Assembly (NCBI GenBank): GCA_928724745.1
Contig: CAKMXJ010000008.1
Location: 744,001 to 808,000, forward strand
DNA from: Anthracocystis setariae
Lineage: Eukaryota > Basidiomycota > Ustilaginomycetes > Ustilaginales > Ustilaginaceae
Direction: 5' to 3'
DNA: 64,000 nt
Shown: positions 51,366 through 60,772 of the stretch, one piece after another
Layout of the letters: every line of letters begins with the position of its first letter
How positions within the stretch are numbered: position 1 is the first letter of the stretch
Made by a program: the position numbers and the translations under genes
Notes under the pieces: model-generated
The model's database searches: none
What the model saw: only the letters and a program-made list of their open reading frames with translations
Told to the model about the DNA's origin: nothing

Positions 51366-54300
51366 TTAGTGCATGTTGAGCATGCGTCGGCCTTCCTCGA
51401 TTTTCGTTGGCCCGAGTGACTTTGTGAGGCAGTCTGCCCTTTGTTGCAGCGTTGTCACCGGTACCACTTTTACATCGCCATTCCCGACGTGTTCCCTAAT
51501 GAAATGGAATCGCACGTCAATATGCTTAGTTCGTGCATGAAATTTCGGATCTGCAGCAAGTTGCCTAGCTGCAGTGTTGTCGCAGTGAACCTTAGTTGAT
51601 TCATATTGTCGAAGTCCAAGCTCCGCTAGCAGGGCACGCGTCCATATGATATCTTTGACAGATTCGGTTATGGCAATGTATTCGGCTACGGTTGTCGAGT
51701 CGGCAACTAATCCTTGTTTCTTTGAGAGCCAGTTTATTGGGGATCCGTATACAACGGTTACTACACCGGTTGTGGACTTCCTATCGTCTGTGTCGCCAGC
51801 GAAGTCAGCGTCACTGTAGCCTTCCAGCACGTCTGACGTCGCATTTCCTTTATAGAAGTGGATTCCAATGTTTTGCGTGCATTTTAGATAACGCAGCAAA
51901 TGTATGGCACACTTCATAGACGTCTTCGTGGGATTTTGAAGTTCCTTACTAAGTCGCCCAGTGGCGTAGCTTATGTCGGGTCTCGTGCCTGTGGCCGCGT
52001 ACAGTAGCGATCCGACAATCATCCTGTATTTCTTGTGTTCGTTTTCGTCGAGTGCGGTGACATCGGGCTTTTCTTCTTTTGTCGGAAGCGGCGTTGTCGC
52101 ACCCTTTTCATCCTCCCTTAGGAATTTTCCGACCAATCGCTTGATGTATGCCGATTGACTGAGTTTGGTTTCGTTTAGCCCCCATGTGACTTCTAGTCCG
52201 AGTATATACTTGAGCTTGCCTCCTTCAGTCATCTTAAAACGCTTGGTGAGTTCCTTCTTGTAGGTGTCCATGTCATCTTGTGACCTCGTAACGATTACGA
52301 TGTCGTCAACATAGACCGCGATGATGCATAGTGACTTCGACAATGTCCCCAGTTTGTACACCCCGAAGTCACTTTCAATCCTTGTGAATCCCATTTCCCT
52401 GAGGCTCGCGTCGAGCCTCTCGTACCATCTTCTTCCTGCTTGCTTAAGGCCGTAGAGTGCCTTCTTTAGCTTTAATGTCTTGCCATTCCAGTATCCTGGC
52501 GGCGGTTTCATGTAAATGTCTTCGGTAATAATCCCATTTAGGAATGCTGTGACAACGTCCATCTGTTCCATTTTCAGGTCCAGTGAGGTTGTCAGTGCAA
52601 TTAGGATTCTTAATGTCGAGAACTTGAGTACTGGGGCAAATGTTTCCTCGTAATCGATTCCTTCCCGTTGTGTGAATCCCCTGGCAACGAGCCTTGCCTT
52701 ATACTTGTCAAGAGATCCATCCGGGTTCAGCTTGAGCTTGTAAACCCATTTGCAGTCGACAACGTGGCCATCGTTAGCTGGTTTGGCACAGACTTCCCAG
52801 GTCTCGTTTTCCTTGTGGCTGGCTAGTTCCTTATCCATTGCTTCTTTCCATTTTGGCCAGTCCGTCCTTGATTGTGCGTCTTCGAGGCTAATTGGGTCAA
52901 GACTCTTCCTTGGCATCTGGTCGAAGTCGATCTGTGTCGTCAAATTCGCATATATGACTTCGTCCACTCCGTCCACTTCTTGAATTTCCACTTCTCCTTC
53001 GTTTTCTGGGTTTGTGACTTCGTTCGTTATGATCGATTCGTTGCTTACTTGTGGGTTTTCGTCCACGTTTACTTGGTTTGGCCGGAATGTATGGTTTTTC
53101 TTGGCGGGAAACTCACTTTCAACGAAGGTGACGTCCCGGCTTACCTTTACGTCGACTAGGTTGAAGTCGATAACGTCATACGCTTTGTGTTCCTTGCTTG
53201 AGCCTAGGTGTATCATTTTTCTGCTCCTTGGTTGAAGTTTTGAATTTGGTCCTTGTTCGGCCCTCTGGATGTGTACGTAGGCTGTGCATCCGAATGGTCG
53301 AATCGTTTCGATATCCTTTTGAGCCTTATCTCCAAGGAACATTTCTTGTGGTGTCGTCGCAGCGCCAGTCCAATCGTTGGGTATGCGATTTCGAATGTGT
53401 CCTGCATGCATTGCCGCATGAGTCCAAAATCGCGTGGGTAATCCTGACTCATAGAGCATGCATCGGACCATGTCCATAATGGTTCGATTCATCCTTTCAG
53501 CGACACCGTTTTGCTGTGGCGTGTATGGCGCTGTACGCCTATGCTGTATGCCGTTTTCGGTGAGAAATTCCGCCATCCTATCGTTGATGTACTCTCCTCC
53601 GTTGTCACTGCGAAGGAATGCTACCTTTTGCCCCGTCATCGTAGTCATGTATTTGTGGTAGACTTGGAAGAACAGGGTGACCTGGTCCTTCCACTTCATT
53701 GGTATGACAGTGACGTGCCTTGAGTAGTCGTCAACAAAGGTGAGAACGTATTTATTACCTTTTGGGTCTTCTTCGTATGGACCCATGACGTCGGAGTGAA
53801 CCATCTCCAAGGGTCTGGTCGACTTCGAGTTTGATCTGTCAAATGGACTTCGCGTGTGTTTTCCCACCTCGCATACGTCGCACTGGATCCTTATGGCAGT
53901 CTTGTTTGGGATTCTTCTGCCGGTCCCTGTCTCGATTGCTTCTTTAATTGATTTTGTGTTGGCGTGACCAAGGCGCCTGTGCCAGGCTTCGATGTCCGTG
54001 TCCTTGATATTTGTGAGGTTGGCGACTTCGCGTTTGATAGTGTGTCCTTGCAACACCATCATGTTTCCTTCGTATTTACATTGTAGTATTTTCTTTCCAT
54101 TTGAGCTGATTTCGGCAGCTATATCCTTTCGTCCTGTGTCGAAGTTAATCTTTGTTGATTTGATTAGGTTTGTAAGCGAAATCAAGTTGGCCGACAGTTC
54201 TGGAGCGTAGAGCACTTCATCAAGTGTTACGACATCACCCTGTTTGCCATCTATGATTGGTACGAATTCCACTTTTCCCGTTCCTTCGACCTTGACTTCC

Positions 54301-55508
54301 TGGCCTGTCGCCGTCCTAATTCGTAAATTTTCTCCTTTCCTCGTCAACGTGTGGAAGAACTCCTTCTTGTTCGTCATGTGTGACGATGCCCCTGAATCGA
54401 GGACCCATCCTTCATCTCTGATGTGACTTCGGTCAGCGAGGAGGGATTTGTGATTACCGATGACATCGGTAATCACTTGAGCTGTACTTGCGAAGTGGAG
54501 ATTGTATGCGGCTGCAGGGTCTGCAGTGTTTGACACGTCCGTTTCTTGATTGTTTTCTTCGCCGAATTGTGTGGAAGCCACGTGAGCTGATTCCGTGGCC
54601 TTGGTCCCGGGTCTCTGTTTCGACATCATAGCGCCTTTCCTGCAGTGTTCAGTGTGATGTCCTAGACGCCCACACTTTGTGCATCTGAGTCCACACACTG
54701 CCTGGATGTGGCCTGGTTTGCCACATTTGTAGCATGTTCGGACGGCGTAGTTGTTGTGTTGTCGCGGGCCCACTTGTTGGGGTCCCACTGACATCGCCAT
54801 TTCCGACCTGTTGTTTGAGCGCGTCGCTTGTTCTCGAAGTAATTCTTCTTCTCGTGCTCTGAGCGACCTCAGAGCGTCGTTGTACCTTTCCAACTCGTTG
54901 ACTTCGTCAATTGTTTGAGTGACCTTGTGTAATTTTCCATTTTCGTCCTGAAATTGAAATTCTCTTTTCATGAATTTCTTGTATGTGTCGTTTTCGTGTT
55001 GTATCATTGCTTTCCATTGGTTGTATTCTGGGCGAAGTCCGGTTAGTAGCGCTAGCATGCGCCGTTCGATGTCCATCTTGTCTCCGACTAGGTCTAATTG
55101 TTCGCATATTTTGGCGATTCTTGATGCGAATGAGTCGACACTTTCCTTGTCTTCTTGCTTGATTGTGTTTAACTGACTTCTTAGTATTACGAGCCTTAGG
55201 CTCAGCCTTTCTTCAAAATGTTCGCGAAGTCGCTCCCACATCTCGTGTGCGGAGTCTAGTGACTTCACCAGGTGTCTGTAGTCCTGACCAATCGCGTATA
55301 GTATCATACCTTTTGCCTTCATGGCTGCTTCGTCCCATTCTTCCTTCGATTTAGCGGAATTTTTACTTAGTTTATCCATACTCTGCGTGATGCACATGTA
55401 CACTTTACCTTTCGACATCATTACTGCAGTGAAGTCTTCCTTCCAAGCGAAGTAGTCGTCCAACGACTTGAGCTTGGGAATGCCGAGGAGTCCACTTTCT
55501 TTTTCCAT
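51366..55508 (-). CDS. Copia gag-pol polyprotein
   Basis: A 1380-residue uninterrupted frame. Gag (about 1-250) is of the copia type (KSLDDYFAWKEDFTAVM...MWERLREHFEE). Two CCHC zinc knuckles follow: CYKCGKPGHIQAVC near 258 and CTKCGRLGHHTEHC near 276. The aspartic protease has WVLDSGASSHMT near 370. GAG-pre-integrase WHRRLGHANTKSI lies near 508, and the integrase core has DVMGPYEEDP, FVDDYSRHV and SDNGGEYIN. The reverse transcriptase includes KARLVARGFTQREGIDYEETFAPV and the catalytic YVDDIVIV near 1067. RNase H has YSDADFAGDTDDRKSTTG near 1226 and HIDVRFHFIREHV near the end. Gag and pol are one frame with no recoding site, as in Drosophila copia and most plant and fungal copia elements. All catalytic motifs look intact. 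Confidence 0.96.
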   Translation of the reverse strand: MEKESGLLGIPKLKSLDDYFAWKEDFTAVMMSKGKVYMCITQSMDKLSKNSAKSKEEWDEAAMKAKGMILYAIGQDYRHLVKSLDSAHEMWERLREHFEERLSLRLVILRSQLNTIKQEDKESVDSFASRIAKICEQLDLVGDKMDIERRMLALLTGLRPEYNQWKAMIQHENDTYKKFMKREFQFQDENGKLHKVTQTIDEVNELERYNDALRSLRAREEELLREQATRSNNRSEMAMSVGPQQVGPRQHNNYAVRTCYKCGKPGHIQAVCGLRCTKCGRLGHHTEHCRKGAMMSKQRPGTKATESAHVASTQFGEENNQETDVSNTADPAAAYNLHFASTAQVITDVIGNHKSLLADRSHIRDEGWVLDSGASSHMTNKKEFFHTLTRKGENLRIRTATGQEVKVEGTGKVEFVPIIDGKQGDVVTLDEVLYAPELSANLISLTNLIKSTKINFDTGRKDIAAEISSNGKKILQCKYEGNMMVLQGHTIKREVANLTNIKDTDIEAWHRRLGHANTKSIKEAIETGTGRRIPNKTAIRIQCDVCEVGKHTRSPFDRSNSKSTRPLEMVHSDVMGPYEEDPKGNKYVLTFVDDYSRHVTVIPMKWKDQVTLFFQVYHKYMTTMTGQKVAFLRSDNGGEYINDRMAEFLTENGIQHRRTAPYTPQQNGVAERMNRTIMDMVRCMLYESGLPTRFWTHAAMHAGHIRNRIPNDWTGAATTPQEMFLGDKAQKDIETIRPFGCTAYVHIQRAEQGPNSKLQPRSRKMIHLGSSKEHKAYDVIDFNLVDVKVSRDVTFVESEFPAKKNHTFRPNQVNVDENPQVSNESIITNEVTNPENEGEVEIQEVDGVDEVIYANLTTQIDFDQMPRKSLDPISLEDAQSRTDWPKWKEAMDKELASHKENETWEVCAKPANDGHVVDCKWVYKLKLNPDGSLDKYKARLVARGFTQREGIDYEETFAPVLKFSTLRILIALTTSLDLKMEQMDVVTAFLNGIITEDIYMKPPPGYWNGKTLKLKKALYGLKQAGRRWYERLDASLREMGFTRIESDFGVYKLGTLSKSLCIIAVYVDDIVIVTRSQDDMDTYKKELTKRFKMTEGGKLKYILGLEVTWGLNETKLSQSAYIKRLVGKFLREDEKGATTPLPTKEEKPDVTALDENEHKKYRMIVGSLLYAATGTRPDISYATGRLSKELQNPTKTSMKCAIHLLRYLKCTQNIGIHFYKGNATSDVLEGYSDADFAGDTDDRKSTTGVVTVVYGSPINWLSKKQGLVADSTTVAEYIAITESVKDIIWTRALLAELGLRQYESTKVHCDNTAARQLAADPKFHARTKHIDVRFHFIREHVGNGDVKVVPVTTLQQRADCLTKSLGPTKIEEGRRMLNMH

Positions 55509-55589
55509 TGTGTTATCTTGTTACTTGGTTAATGTTTGTTGGTCTGATGTCGTATCTCTTTCTTTTACTTAGCTTTTGCAGAGGAGTAG

Positions 55590-55604
55590 CTTGGGCTCAT
55601 AACC
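55590..55604 (-). other. Primer-binding site matching the initiator tRNA anticodon arm
   Basis: Directly inside the 5' LTR the coding strand reads GGTTATGAGCCCAAG. Its complement, CTTGGGCTCATAACC, contains the anticodon-arm sequence of eukaryotic initiator tRNA-Met (GGGCTCATAACC with the CAT anticodon). This is the half-tRNA priming arrangement described for Drosophila copia, rather than priming from the tRNA 3' end. Confidence 0.75.
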
Positions 55605-55836
55605 TGTGAAAAATAAATGAGAAACTAACTGGAATTTCGGCTGCTAAAATACGTGAATCTGACCAACTTATATACAAAATTGAGGTTGCGACGTCTGTGC
55701 TGTAGCATACCGCATATTGTAGTGAAGTCGCTGGTGCATACCGCATATCGCATATCGAAAATGTGGATCGGGGAAACTATCGTGAACTAACATATTTTGT
55801 GGGATTTTATTCTTTGACTCGAGACAATTCTTAACA
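55605..55836 (-). repeat. 5' LTR of the copia element
   Basis: 232 bp, TG...CA, identical on reading to 49448-49679. It would supply the promoter for the gag-pol transcript. Confidence 0.95.
55667..55674 (-). promoter_or_regulatory. TATA box in the 5' LTR
   Basis: TATATAAG on the minus strand, about 62 bp before the end of the 5' LTR, in the right orientation for the gag-pol transcript. The same site recurs at 49510-49517 in the other LTR. Confidence 0.5.
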
Positions 55837-56037
55837 GAGTTGAGATTTTTTTTTATTTTTTTTTGGAAAGATTTTTGGGGCCGAAGGCGAATATATTCCA
55901 CTTTTATTCTCTCTGTCGGTTCTCATCTGTGTCACTGGGATTCTCCTTACACTACTATCACCTTAACCATCAGCTTGTTGCAGAAACACCTCAGATCGCA
56001 AGGAAACCGGACATCGACATCGATCAGTGCAACAAGA

Positions 56038-57339
56038 ATGGCTCCATCGGCGTCGACATCGACAGCATCCAATGCGGTCGAGCAGAAATCGCGGCTGCTG
56101 CGATTCACTGGCCATCGAAACTTTCGCCAACGTCTGATCCTTTCACTCGTATCGCAACGACCGGTTCGAATCGTTTCGATCCGTCCCGACTCGTCCTCCC
56201 CCGGTATCCGCGATTTCGAAGCCAACTTCCTCCGCCTCGTGGAAAAAGTCACCAACGGATCGCACGTCGAGATCTCGTACACGGGTACATCGGTGTTGCT
56301 CAAACCAGGAGTCATCGCAGGCGGCAAGGTTGTCCATGAGTGCAGCTTGACACGCGGGATTGGATACTGGTTGGAATGGATGGTGGTTCTGGCACCTTTT
56401 GCCAAGAAGGAGTTGCACCTTACGCTGCGTGGAGTGACGAACGTGGATGGCGATCTGGGCGTCGATACTATCCGCACCGTAACTCTGCCGCATCTATCGC
56501 TGTTCATGCCGTTGGATCAAGTGTCGACGCTGGCGAGCTCGCTTGAATTGCGCATCGCCAAACGTGGCTCGGCCCCTCTCGGCGGCGGAGAAGTGGTGTT
56601 CAGGTGTCCCGTGATCAAGCATCTGAGTACGCTCAACTTTACGGCTCCCGGGAGGATCAAGAAGATCCGTGGGATTGCGACTTCGACGAGGGTGAGTCCG
56701 CAGATGGCGAATCGATTGATCGATGCGGCACGCGGTGTGCTGGGTCGGTATATTCCGGATTTGTATCTGTTTGCGGATGTTTATCGGGGAGAGGATTCGG
56801 GAAAGTCGCCTGGGTTTGCACTGACGTTGCTCGCCACGTCCACGACGGGGGCGATCTATTCTGCTGAAGCGGCGAGTAGGACGCAAGATCCAGGATTGCC
56901 TGAAGATCTGGCGCAGTCGGCGGCCAGGTTGTTGTTGGAAGAAATCGCACAGCGTGGATGCATCGATCGAAGTCACCAGCCATTGACACTGTTGCTGATG
57001 GCACTGAGTCCACAGGATGTGGCGAAATGCACAATGGCCCATCCAACGGCGAATGCGATCCAGATGATGCGCGATATCAAGGACGCTCTGGGCGTCAGCT
57101 TCAAGATCTCCCCCGCAGACAACAGCACCACCGGCACGCTCTCCAACGATGCAGCCCCCGCCGACGATGACGAGCAGGACCACAGTCAAGCTAGCCAAGA
57201 TGACATTGACGAGGAGGAGGAGGAGGAGGATCAGGAGATGAGAAGGAAAAAGGAGGTGATGGCCAAGATCAGCAATCCAGTCCAGTTTGCGGTCAGTTGT
57301 GTGGGTATCAACTTTGGCGGGTTCAAGAAAGTCGGTTAG
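56038..57339 (+). CDS. RCL1: RNA 3'-terminal phosphate cyclase-like protein Rcl1
   Basis: A 433-residue protein from the first in-frame ATG. It has the RCL1 features RLLRFTGHRNFRQRLILSLVSQRPVRI, LTRGIGYWLEWMVVLAPFAKKELHLTLRGVT, and the cyclase-fold segment APLGGGEVVFRCP. The catalytic histidine block of true cyclases is replaced near the C terminus (MALSPQDVAKCTMAHPT). Rcl1 works with the GTPase Bms1 in the small-subunit processome at pre-rRNA site A2. An acidic insertion (DEEEEEEDQE) lies near residue 385 and is lineage specific. The copia element ends about 200 bp upstream of this start codon, so it sits in or near the RCL1 promoter. Confidence 0.93.
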   Translation: MAPSASTSTASNAVEQKSRLLRFTGHRNFRQRLILSLVSQRPVRIVSIRPDSSSPGIRDFEANFLRLVEKVTNGSHVEISYTGTSVLLKPGVIAGGKVVHECSLTRGIGYWLEWMVVLAPFAKKELHLTLRGVTNVDGDLGVDTIRTVTLPHLSLFMPLDQVSTLASSLELRIAKRGSAPLGGGEVVFRCPVIKHLSTLNFTAPGRIKKIRGIATSTRVSPQMANRLIDAARGVLGRYIPDLYLFADVYRGEDSGKSPGFALTLLATSTTGAIYSAEAASRTQDPGLPEDLAQSAARLLLEEIAQRGCIDRSHQPLTLLLMALSPQDVAKCTMAHPTANAIQMMRDIKDALGVSFKISPADNSTTGTLSNDAAPADDDEQDHSQASQDDIDEEEEEEDQEMRRKKEVMAKISNPVQFAVSCVGINFGGFKKVG

Positions 57340-57687
57340 GCGGCCAAGCAGCCAAGCAAGCATCCAAGCAAGCAAGCGAATGCAAAGTCGACGTTTGCTT
57401 ATTATACCCTATTATGCTGTTTCATCGTTCCTCTTTTGCTCTGTTGCAATCTGACTGCACTGCAAACATCACTCCCTTAAACACTCCCTTAGAGATGGCG
57501 TGGTGCATTGAATGCTTCGATGACTTGATCTCTAAAAATGTGAGTGATCTCCTGAGCGATACGGTGCATGTCTTTCAGTGTTTAGAGGGAGTTACGACCA
57601 CACTGTTGGCCGCAAACTCTAAAAATCGAAGGCGAAAAAAAGCACCAAAAATCCAACACCTTCATCAAGGCAAACAGGAAAAAAAAT
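57340..57687. other. RCL1 3' flank with inverted repeat
   Basis: The first 35 bp are CAAG/CCAAG repeats. An imperfect inverted repeat pairs 57471-57485 with 57578-57593 and could form a hairpin with a loop of about 90 nt. No gene is seen. Confidence 0.45.
57681..57687 (-). terminator. Pol III terminator of tRNA-Lys
   Basis: On the minus strand a run of six or more T residues begins one base after the discriminator base of the tRNA. Confidence 0.75.
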
Positions 57688-57810
57688 CTCCCAACGTGGG
57701 GCTCGAACCCACGACATTCAGATATCACCGAGGCAACCTCGGAAACCCTTGATCACGTAAGAAATACGTCAACTAAGAGTCTGACGCTCTACCGACTGAG
57801 CTAGCCGGGA
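57688..57810 (-). tRNA. tRNA-Lys (anticodon CTT) with 50-nt intron
   Basis: The minus strand folds as a complete cloverleaf. The acceptor stem TCCCGGC pairs with GTTGGGA, the D arm is GCTC/GAGC, the anticodon stem TCAGA pairs with TCTGA around loop CT-CTT-A-A, and the T arm is GTGGG TTCGAGC CCCAC. The anticodon CTT reads AAG (Lys). A 50-nt intron (57724-57773) follows position 37, the canonical tRNA intron site. Mature length is 73 nt before CCA. A T run right after the 3' end on the minus strand (57681-57687) is the RNA polymerase III terminator. Confidence 0.93.
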
Positions 57811-58216
57811 CAGAATTTGTTGCAACGTCCTCCAAAATCTGTGTACTGGAAGCTTGCTGCTTCTTTGTGGGGTATTCGAGCATATAGTGTGGAGGAGGAG
57901 AATCGGTGCTTCTTCTCAGAAAATTCAATCGAGCGCAGTTGTGAATGACAGCCATGTGCTATCTAATTGGTAACACCATCCATCCATCCATCCATCCATC
58001 CATCTCTGATCAAGCGAGTCCGAGCAGCAACACCAGTGACCTTAGAAACTTGAAGCCAAGCTGCTCTTCCTTCCACCTCTGCTCACGAGATCGCGATCGT
58101 TTGCTTGGCGGCAGGCCCCCCCTGGAGCTGCCTGTGCTTCTCGGTGGGTAGCTAGCAACGGTCCTTCACCTGGGAGACCCCTCTTCCATTCGAAACCTTG
58201 GCGAAGCTGGACAACC
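57811..58216. other. Intergenic between tRNA-Lys and biotin ligase
   Basis: 406 bp with seven CATC units at about 57976-58004. No gene recognised; the last 200 bp are the likely 5' UTR of the ligase gene. Confidence 0.5.
57976..58004. repeat. Tetranucleotide repeat (CATC)7
   Basis: Seven tandem CATC units in the intergenic region 210 bp upstream of the biotin ligase start. Confidence 0.85.
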
Positions 58217-60772
58217 ATGTCGGACGTGCTCGTCTACTCCGGTCCTGGCGTCTCGACTTCTGCCCTGCACCACACGCTGAAAACGCTGCGAACGCTGCTG
58301 ACCACGTACGACGTCAAAACCGTCGATGCGCGCACCCTGGCACTGGACCCTTGGCAGAAGGGCACTGCGCTCGTCGTACTCCCCGGTGGACGCGATCTGC
58401 CCTACGTCGCCGAACTCTCCAAACCCTACTCTCGCACCACAGAGCTCGGCACTGCTTCTTCGATATCCCGTAATGCTGCCGACGAGGTGAGGGGCTACGT
58501 CGAGAGTGGTGGAAGTTTCCTTGGCATCTGTGCTGGTGCATATTACGCCTCGTCGCATTGTTCGTTCGAGAAGGGGACGCGGATGGAGGTGGATGGTGCG
58601 CGACCGTATCTGCGCTTCTTTCCCGGGGTTTGTCAAGGGACGGTGTACCCTGGGTTTGTATACGAGTCCGACAAGGGCGCCAGGATCGTGGATATAGACC
58701 GCACGCAACAGAACGATCGATGGAGATGCCACTACAACGGCGGCGGCGCCTTCATCGATGCGGAAACATTCGCCGGACAAGGAGTCGAGGTCCTAGCGAG
58801 GTATGGCCAGACGCAACCGGACGAACTTGAGCTCGACATTGATCTTACGCAGACCAAGACACGAGCGAGGCGACCGGATTACGGAGGTCAAGCGGCGGTG
58901 GTGTTGAGCAACGTCGGGTCGGGCAAGGCGCTGTTGTTTGGAACGCATCCAGAATTCCCGCTCTTGCCAACGTCGACACCGGTATTGTTGGCGGAGAACC
59001 ACCATACGCAGGGACAGGAGAGGATGGATCGGGACGAGCGGGATAGGCAGCTTCGCGTGCACGAACAGCGTCGACTGCAGTGGCTGCACAAGCTGTTCAC
59101 CCAACGATTGGGACTCAGATCCGAGCTGCCAGAGTGGGCAGCTTCAACTGCGACTATCAGCGCAACAGGGCCGAGCGCGACAGGCAAAGCAGTTGAAACA
59201 GCGGAACCCAAGCTGCTACCCATCTTCCTGGCCTCGCTTGGCAATCACTCGGACGCGACCGTGGATGCGATCGTTTGCAAGCTTGCTGCAGAGAAGACAT
59301 CCGCTTCTGCCGCGCATATTGAAGGGTATGAAGCGCGCGAGGCGCTCAAATCTGCCCAGCTGGCGAGTGTCAAGGATTCCAACGACGCAATGCATTTTGT
59401 GGAGGCGGACGAAAGGAGTATCGCCGAGGCTCAGGCTTTGTGCATCTCTGCCGACTACGAAGCGTTCGCCAAACCGATCCTACCTGCAACGTCTGCGGAG
59501 GCACAATCGGAGGAATCCACACCGGTCAAGGAAGTCGATCTGGATTCGGTTCCAAAGTATATGCTGATCTGCAAGAAGCAGCGCCCATCCGCCGAGATCT
59601 TACCGTATTGGAATATCGATGAGTACGAAAGGTATTTGGAGCATTTCCGTGGTGTCAACGTGCAGAAGGAGAAGGAGAAGGAGGCGGGACATTGGTCGAG
59701 CTGGCGTCCCGCTTTCGATCCTTTCAACCCGTTCGGGACGTCTTTGTCTCCGAGTGCCGGAGGTGAGTTCAAATTCGGCACACCGATGTTGTACACGCAG
59801 ATGGTGACTTCGACGCAGACCATGCTGGACAAGAACTTCCGGCTTCTGTCGGCACTTCCTGTGGGGACAACGTTCTTTGCGACTCAACAGATGAGCGGAA
59901 GAGGTCGAGGAGGCAACCGATGGATCTCGCCCAAGGGGTGTTTGCAGTTCTCGAGCGTGTTCAGAGTACCGGTGGCGATGGCGAGCAAGACAGTGTTCCT
60001 GCAGTATCTGTCGGGGTTGGCTGTGGTCGAAGGCGTTCGGTTGGCGTTGGGTGATTCGGAGGCGGGGAGGAGGGTGGCGGGGCAAGTGAGGATTAAGTGG
60101 CCCAACGATATTTACGCCGAGATCCCACCGCTCGATGCTGTGGCGGAAGGCGGGGAGAGGACCAAGACGGCGACGTTCGAACTTGGCGGGAAGCGGTATG
60201 CTAAGCTCGGTGGGATTCTGGTTAACTCGCAGTTCAGTGGAGGGAATGAGTTTGTACTCATCTCCGGATGTGGCGTCAACTGTCTCAACGCTCGTCCGAC
60301 TACGTCGGTTTCGGATCTGATTGCGATTCACAACCAGTCGGTTCGAGCGAGCGGGGGAGGGGAGAGCGACTTGCTGGATGAGATCACACAGGAGAAGCTC
60401 GGCGGTGCGATCTTGTCGACATTTGACTCGATCTGGAAGACTTTTATGGCTCACAATGGCGATTTTAGACCGTTCGTAGAGAGGTATCGACAGGTGTGGT
60501 TGCACAGCGATCAGGAGACGACGTTGAGTTCCGATGCGATCAGGGAAAATACGGACGGGGGAAGTGGAGGTAGGGAAGAGAGTGTGAGGATTGTGGGGAT
60601 CTCAAGTGACTATGGACTGTTGCAGGCTGTGCCCAGGACGAGCAACGTGTATGCCAAGGATGCTAAGGCATGGGGTGGTAGTGAGGATGCGGGGGTGAAT
60701 GGGGTGATTCAGTTACAACCAGACGGGAACTCGTTTGACATGCTGATGAATCTGGTCAAGAGGAAGATCTGA
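58217..60772 (+). CDS. BPL1: Biotin-protein ligase (holocarboxylase synthetase)
   Basis: An 851-residue protein of the eukaryotic two-part type. The N-terminal domain is glutamine-amidotransferase-like (VLVYSGPGVS at the start, VVLPGGRDLPY near 55, GGSFLGICAGAYYAS near 100 with its Cys). The C-terminal catalytic domain contains the biotinyl-AMP loop GRGRGGNRWISPKGCLQFS (near 562), KWPNDIY (near 627), and KLGGILVNSQF followed by GCGVNCLN. It activates biotin with ATP and attaches it to carboxylase lysines (acetyl-CoA and pyruvate carboxylases). The N-terminal domain is found across fungal and animal ligases and is thought regulatory. Intronless; the start is the first ATG. Confidence 0.95.
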   Translation: MSDVLVYSGPGVSTSALHHTLKTLRTLLTTYDVKTVDARTLALDPWQKGTALVVLPGGRDLPYVAELSKPYSRTTELGTASSISRNAADEVRGYVESGGSFLGICAGAYYASSHCSFEKGTRMEVDGARPYLRFFPGVCQGTVYPGFVYESDKGARIVDIDRTQQNDRWRCHYNGGGAFIDAETFAGQGVEVLARYGQTQPDELELDIDLTQTKTRARRPDYGGQAAVVLSNVGSGKALLFGTHPEFPLLPTSTPVLLAENHHTQGQERMDRDERDRQLRVHEQRRLQWLHKLFTQRLGLRSELPEWAASTATISATGPSATGKAVETAEPKLLPIFLASLGNHSDATVDAIVCKLAAEKTSASAAHIEGYEAREALKSAQLASVKDSNDAMHFVEADERSIAEAQALCISADYEAFAKPILPATSAEAQSEESTPVKEVDLDSVPKYMLICKKQRPSAEILPYWNIDEYERYLEHFRGVNVQKEKEKEAGHWSSWRPAFDPFNPFGTSLSPSAGGEFKFGTPMLYTQMVTSTQTMLDKNFRLLSALPVGTTFFATQQMSGRGRGGNRWISPKGCLQFSSVFRVPVAMASKTVFLQYLSGLAVVEGVRLALGDSEAGRRVAGQVRIKWPNDIYAEIPPLDAVAEGGERTKTATFELGGKRYAKLGGILVNSQFSGGNEFVLISGCGVNCLNARPTTSVSDLIAIHNQSVRASGGGESDLLDEITQEKLGGAILSTFDSIWKTFMAHNGDFRPFVERYRQVWLHSDQETTLSSDAIRENTDGGSGGREESVRIVGISSDYGLLQAVPRTSNVYAKDAKAWGGSEDAGVNGVIQLQPDGNSFDMLMNLVKRKI

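Larger units (their letters stand above)
49443..55841 (-). mobile_element. Complete Ty1/copia LTR retrotransposon
   Basis: The element runs 49448-55836 (6389 bp), coding on the minus strand. It is flanked by a 5-bp target duplication GAGTT (49443-49447 and 55837-55841). Two 232-bp LTRs begin TG and end CA and read as identical base for base. Inside are a primer-binding site next to the 5' LTR, one gag-pol frame of 1380 codons with no stop or frameshift, a 721-bp spacer, an accessory frame of 282 codons and a polypurine tract next to the 3' LTR. Domain order (integrase before reverse transcriptase) places it in Ty1/copia. Identical LTRs and open frames indicate a very recent insertion. It sits between the IRE1 3' end and the RCL1 upstream region. 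Confidence 0.95.
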
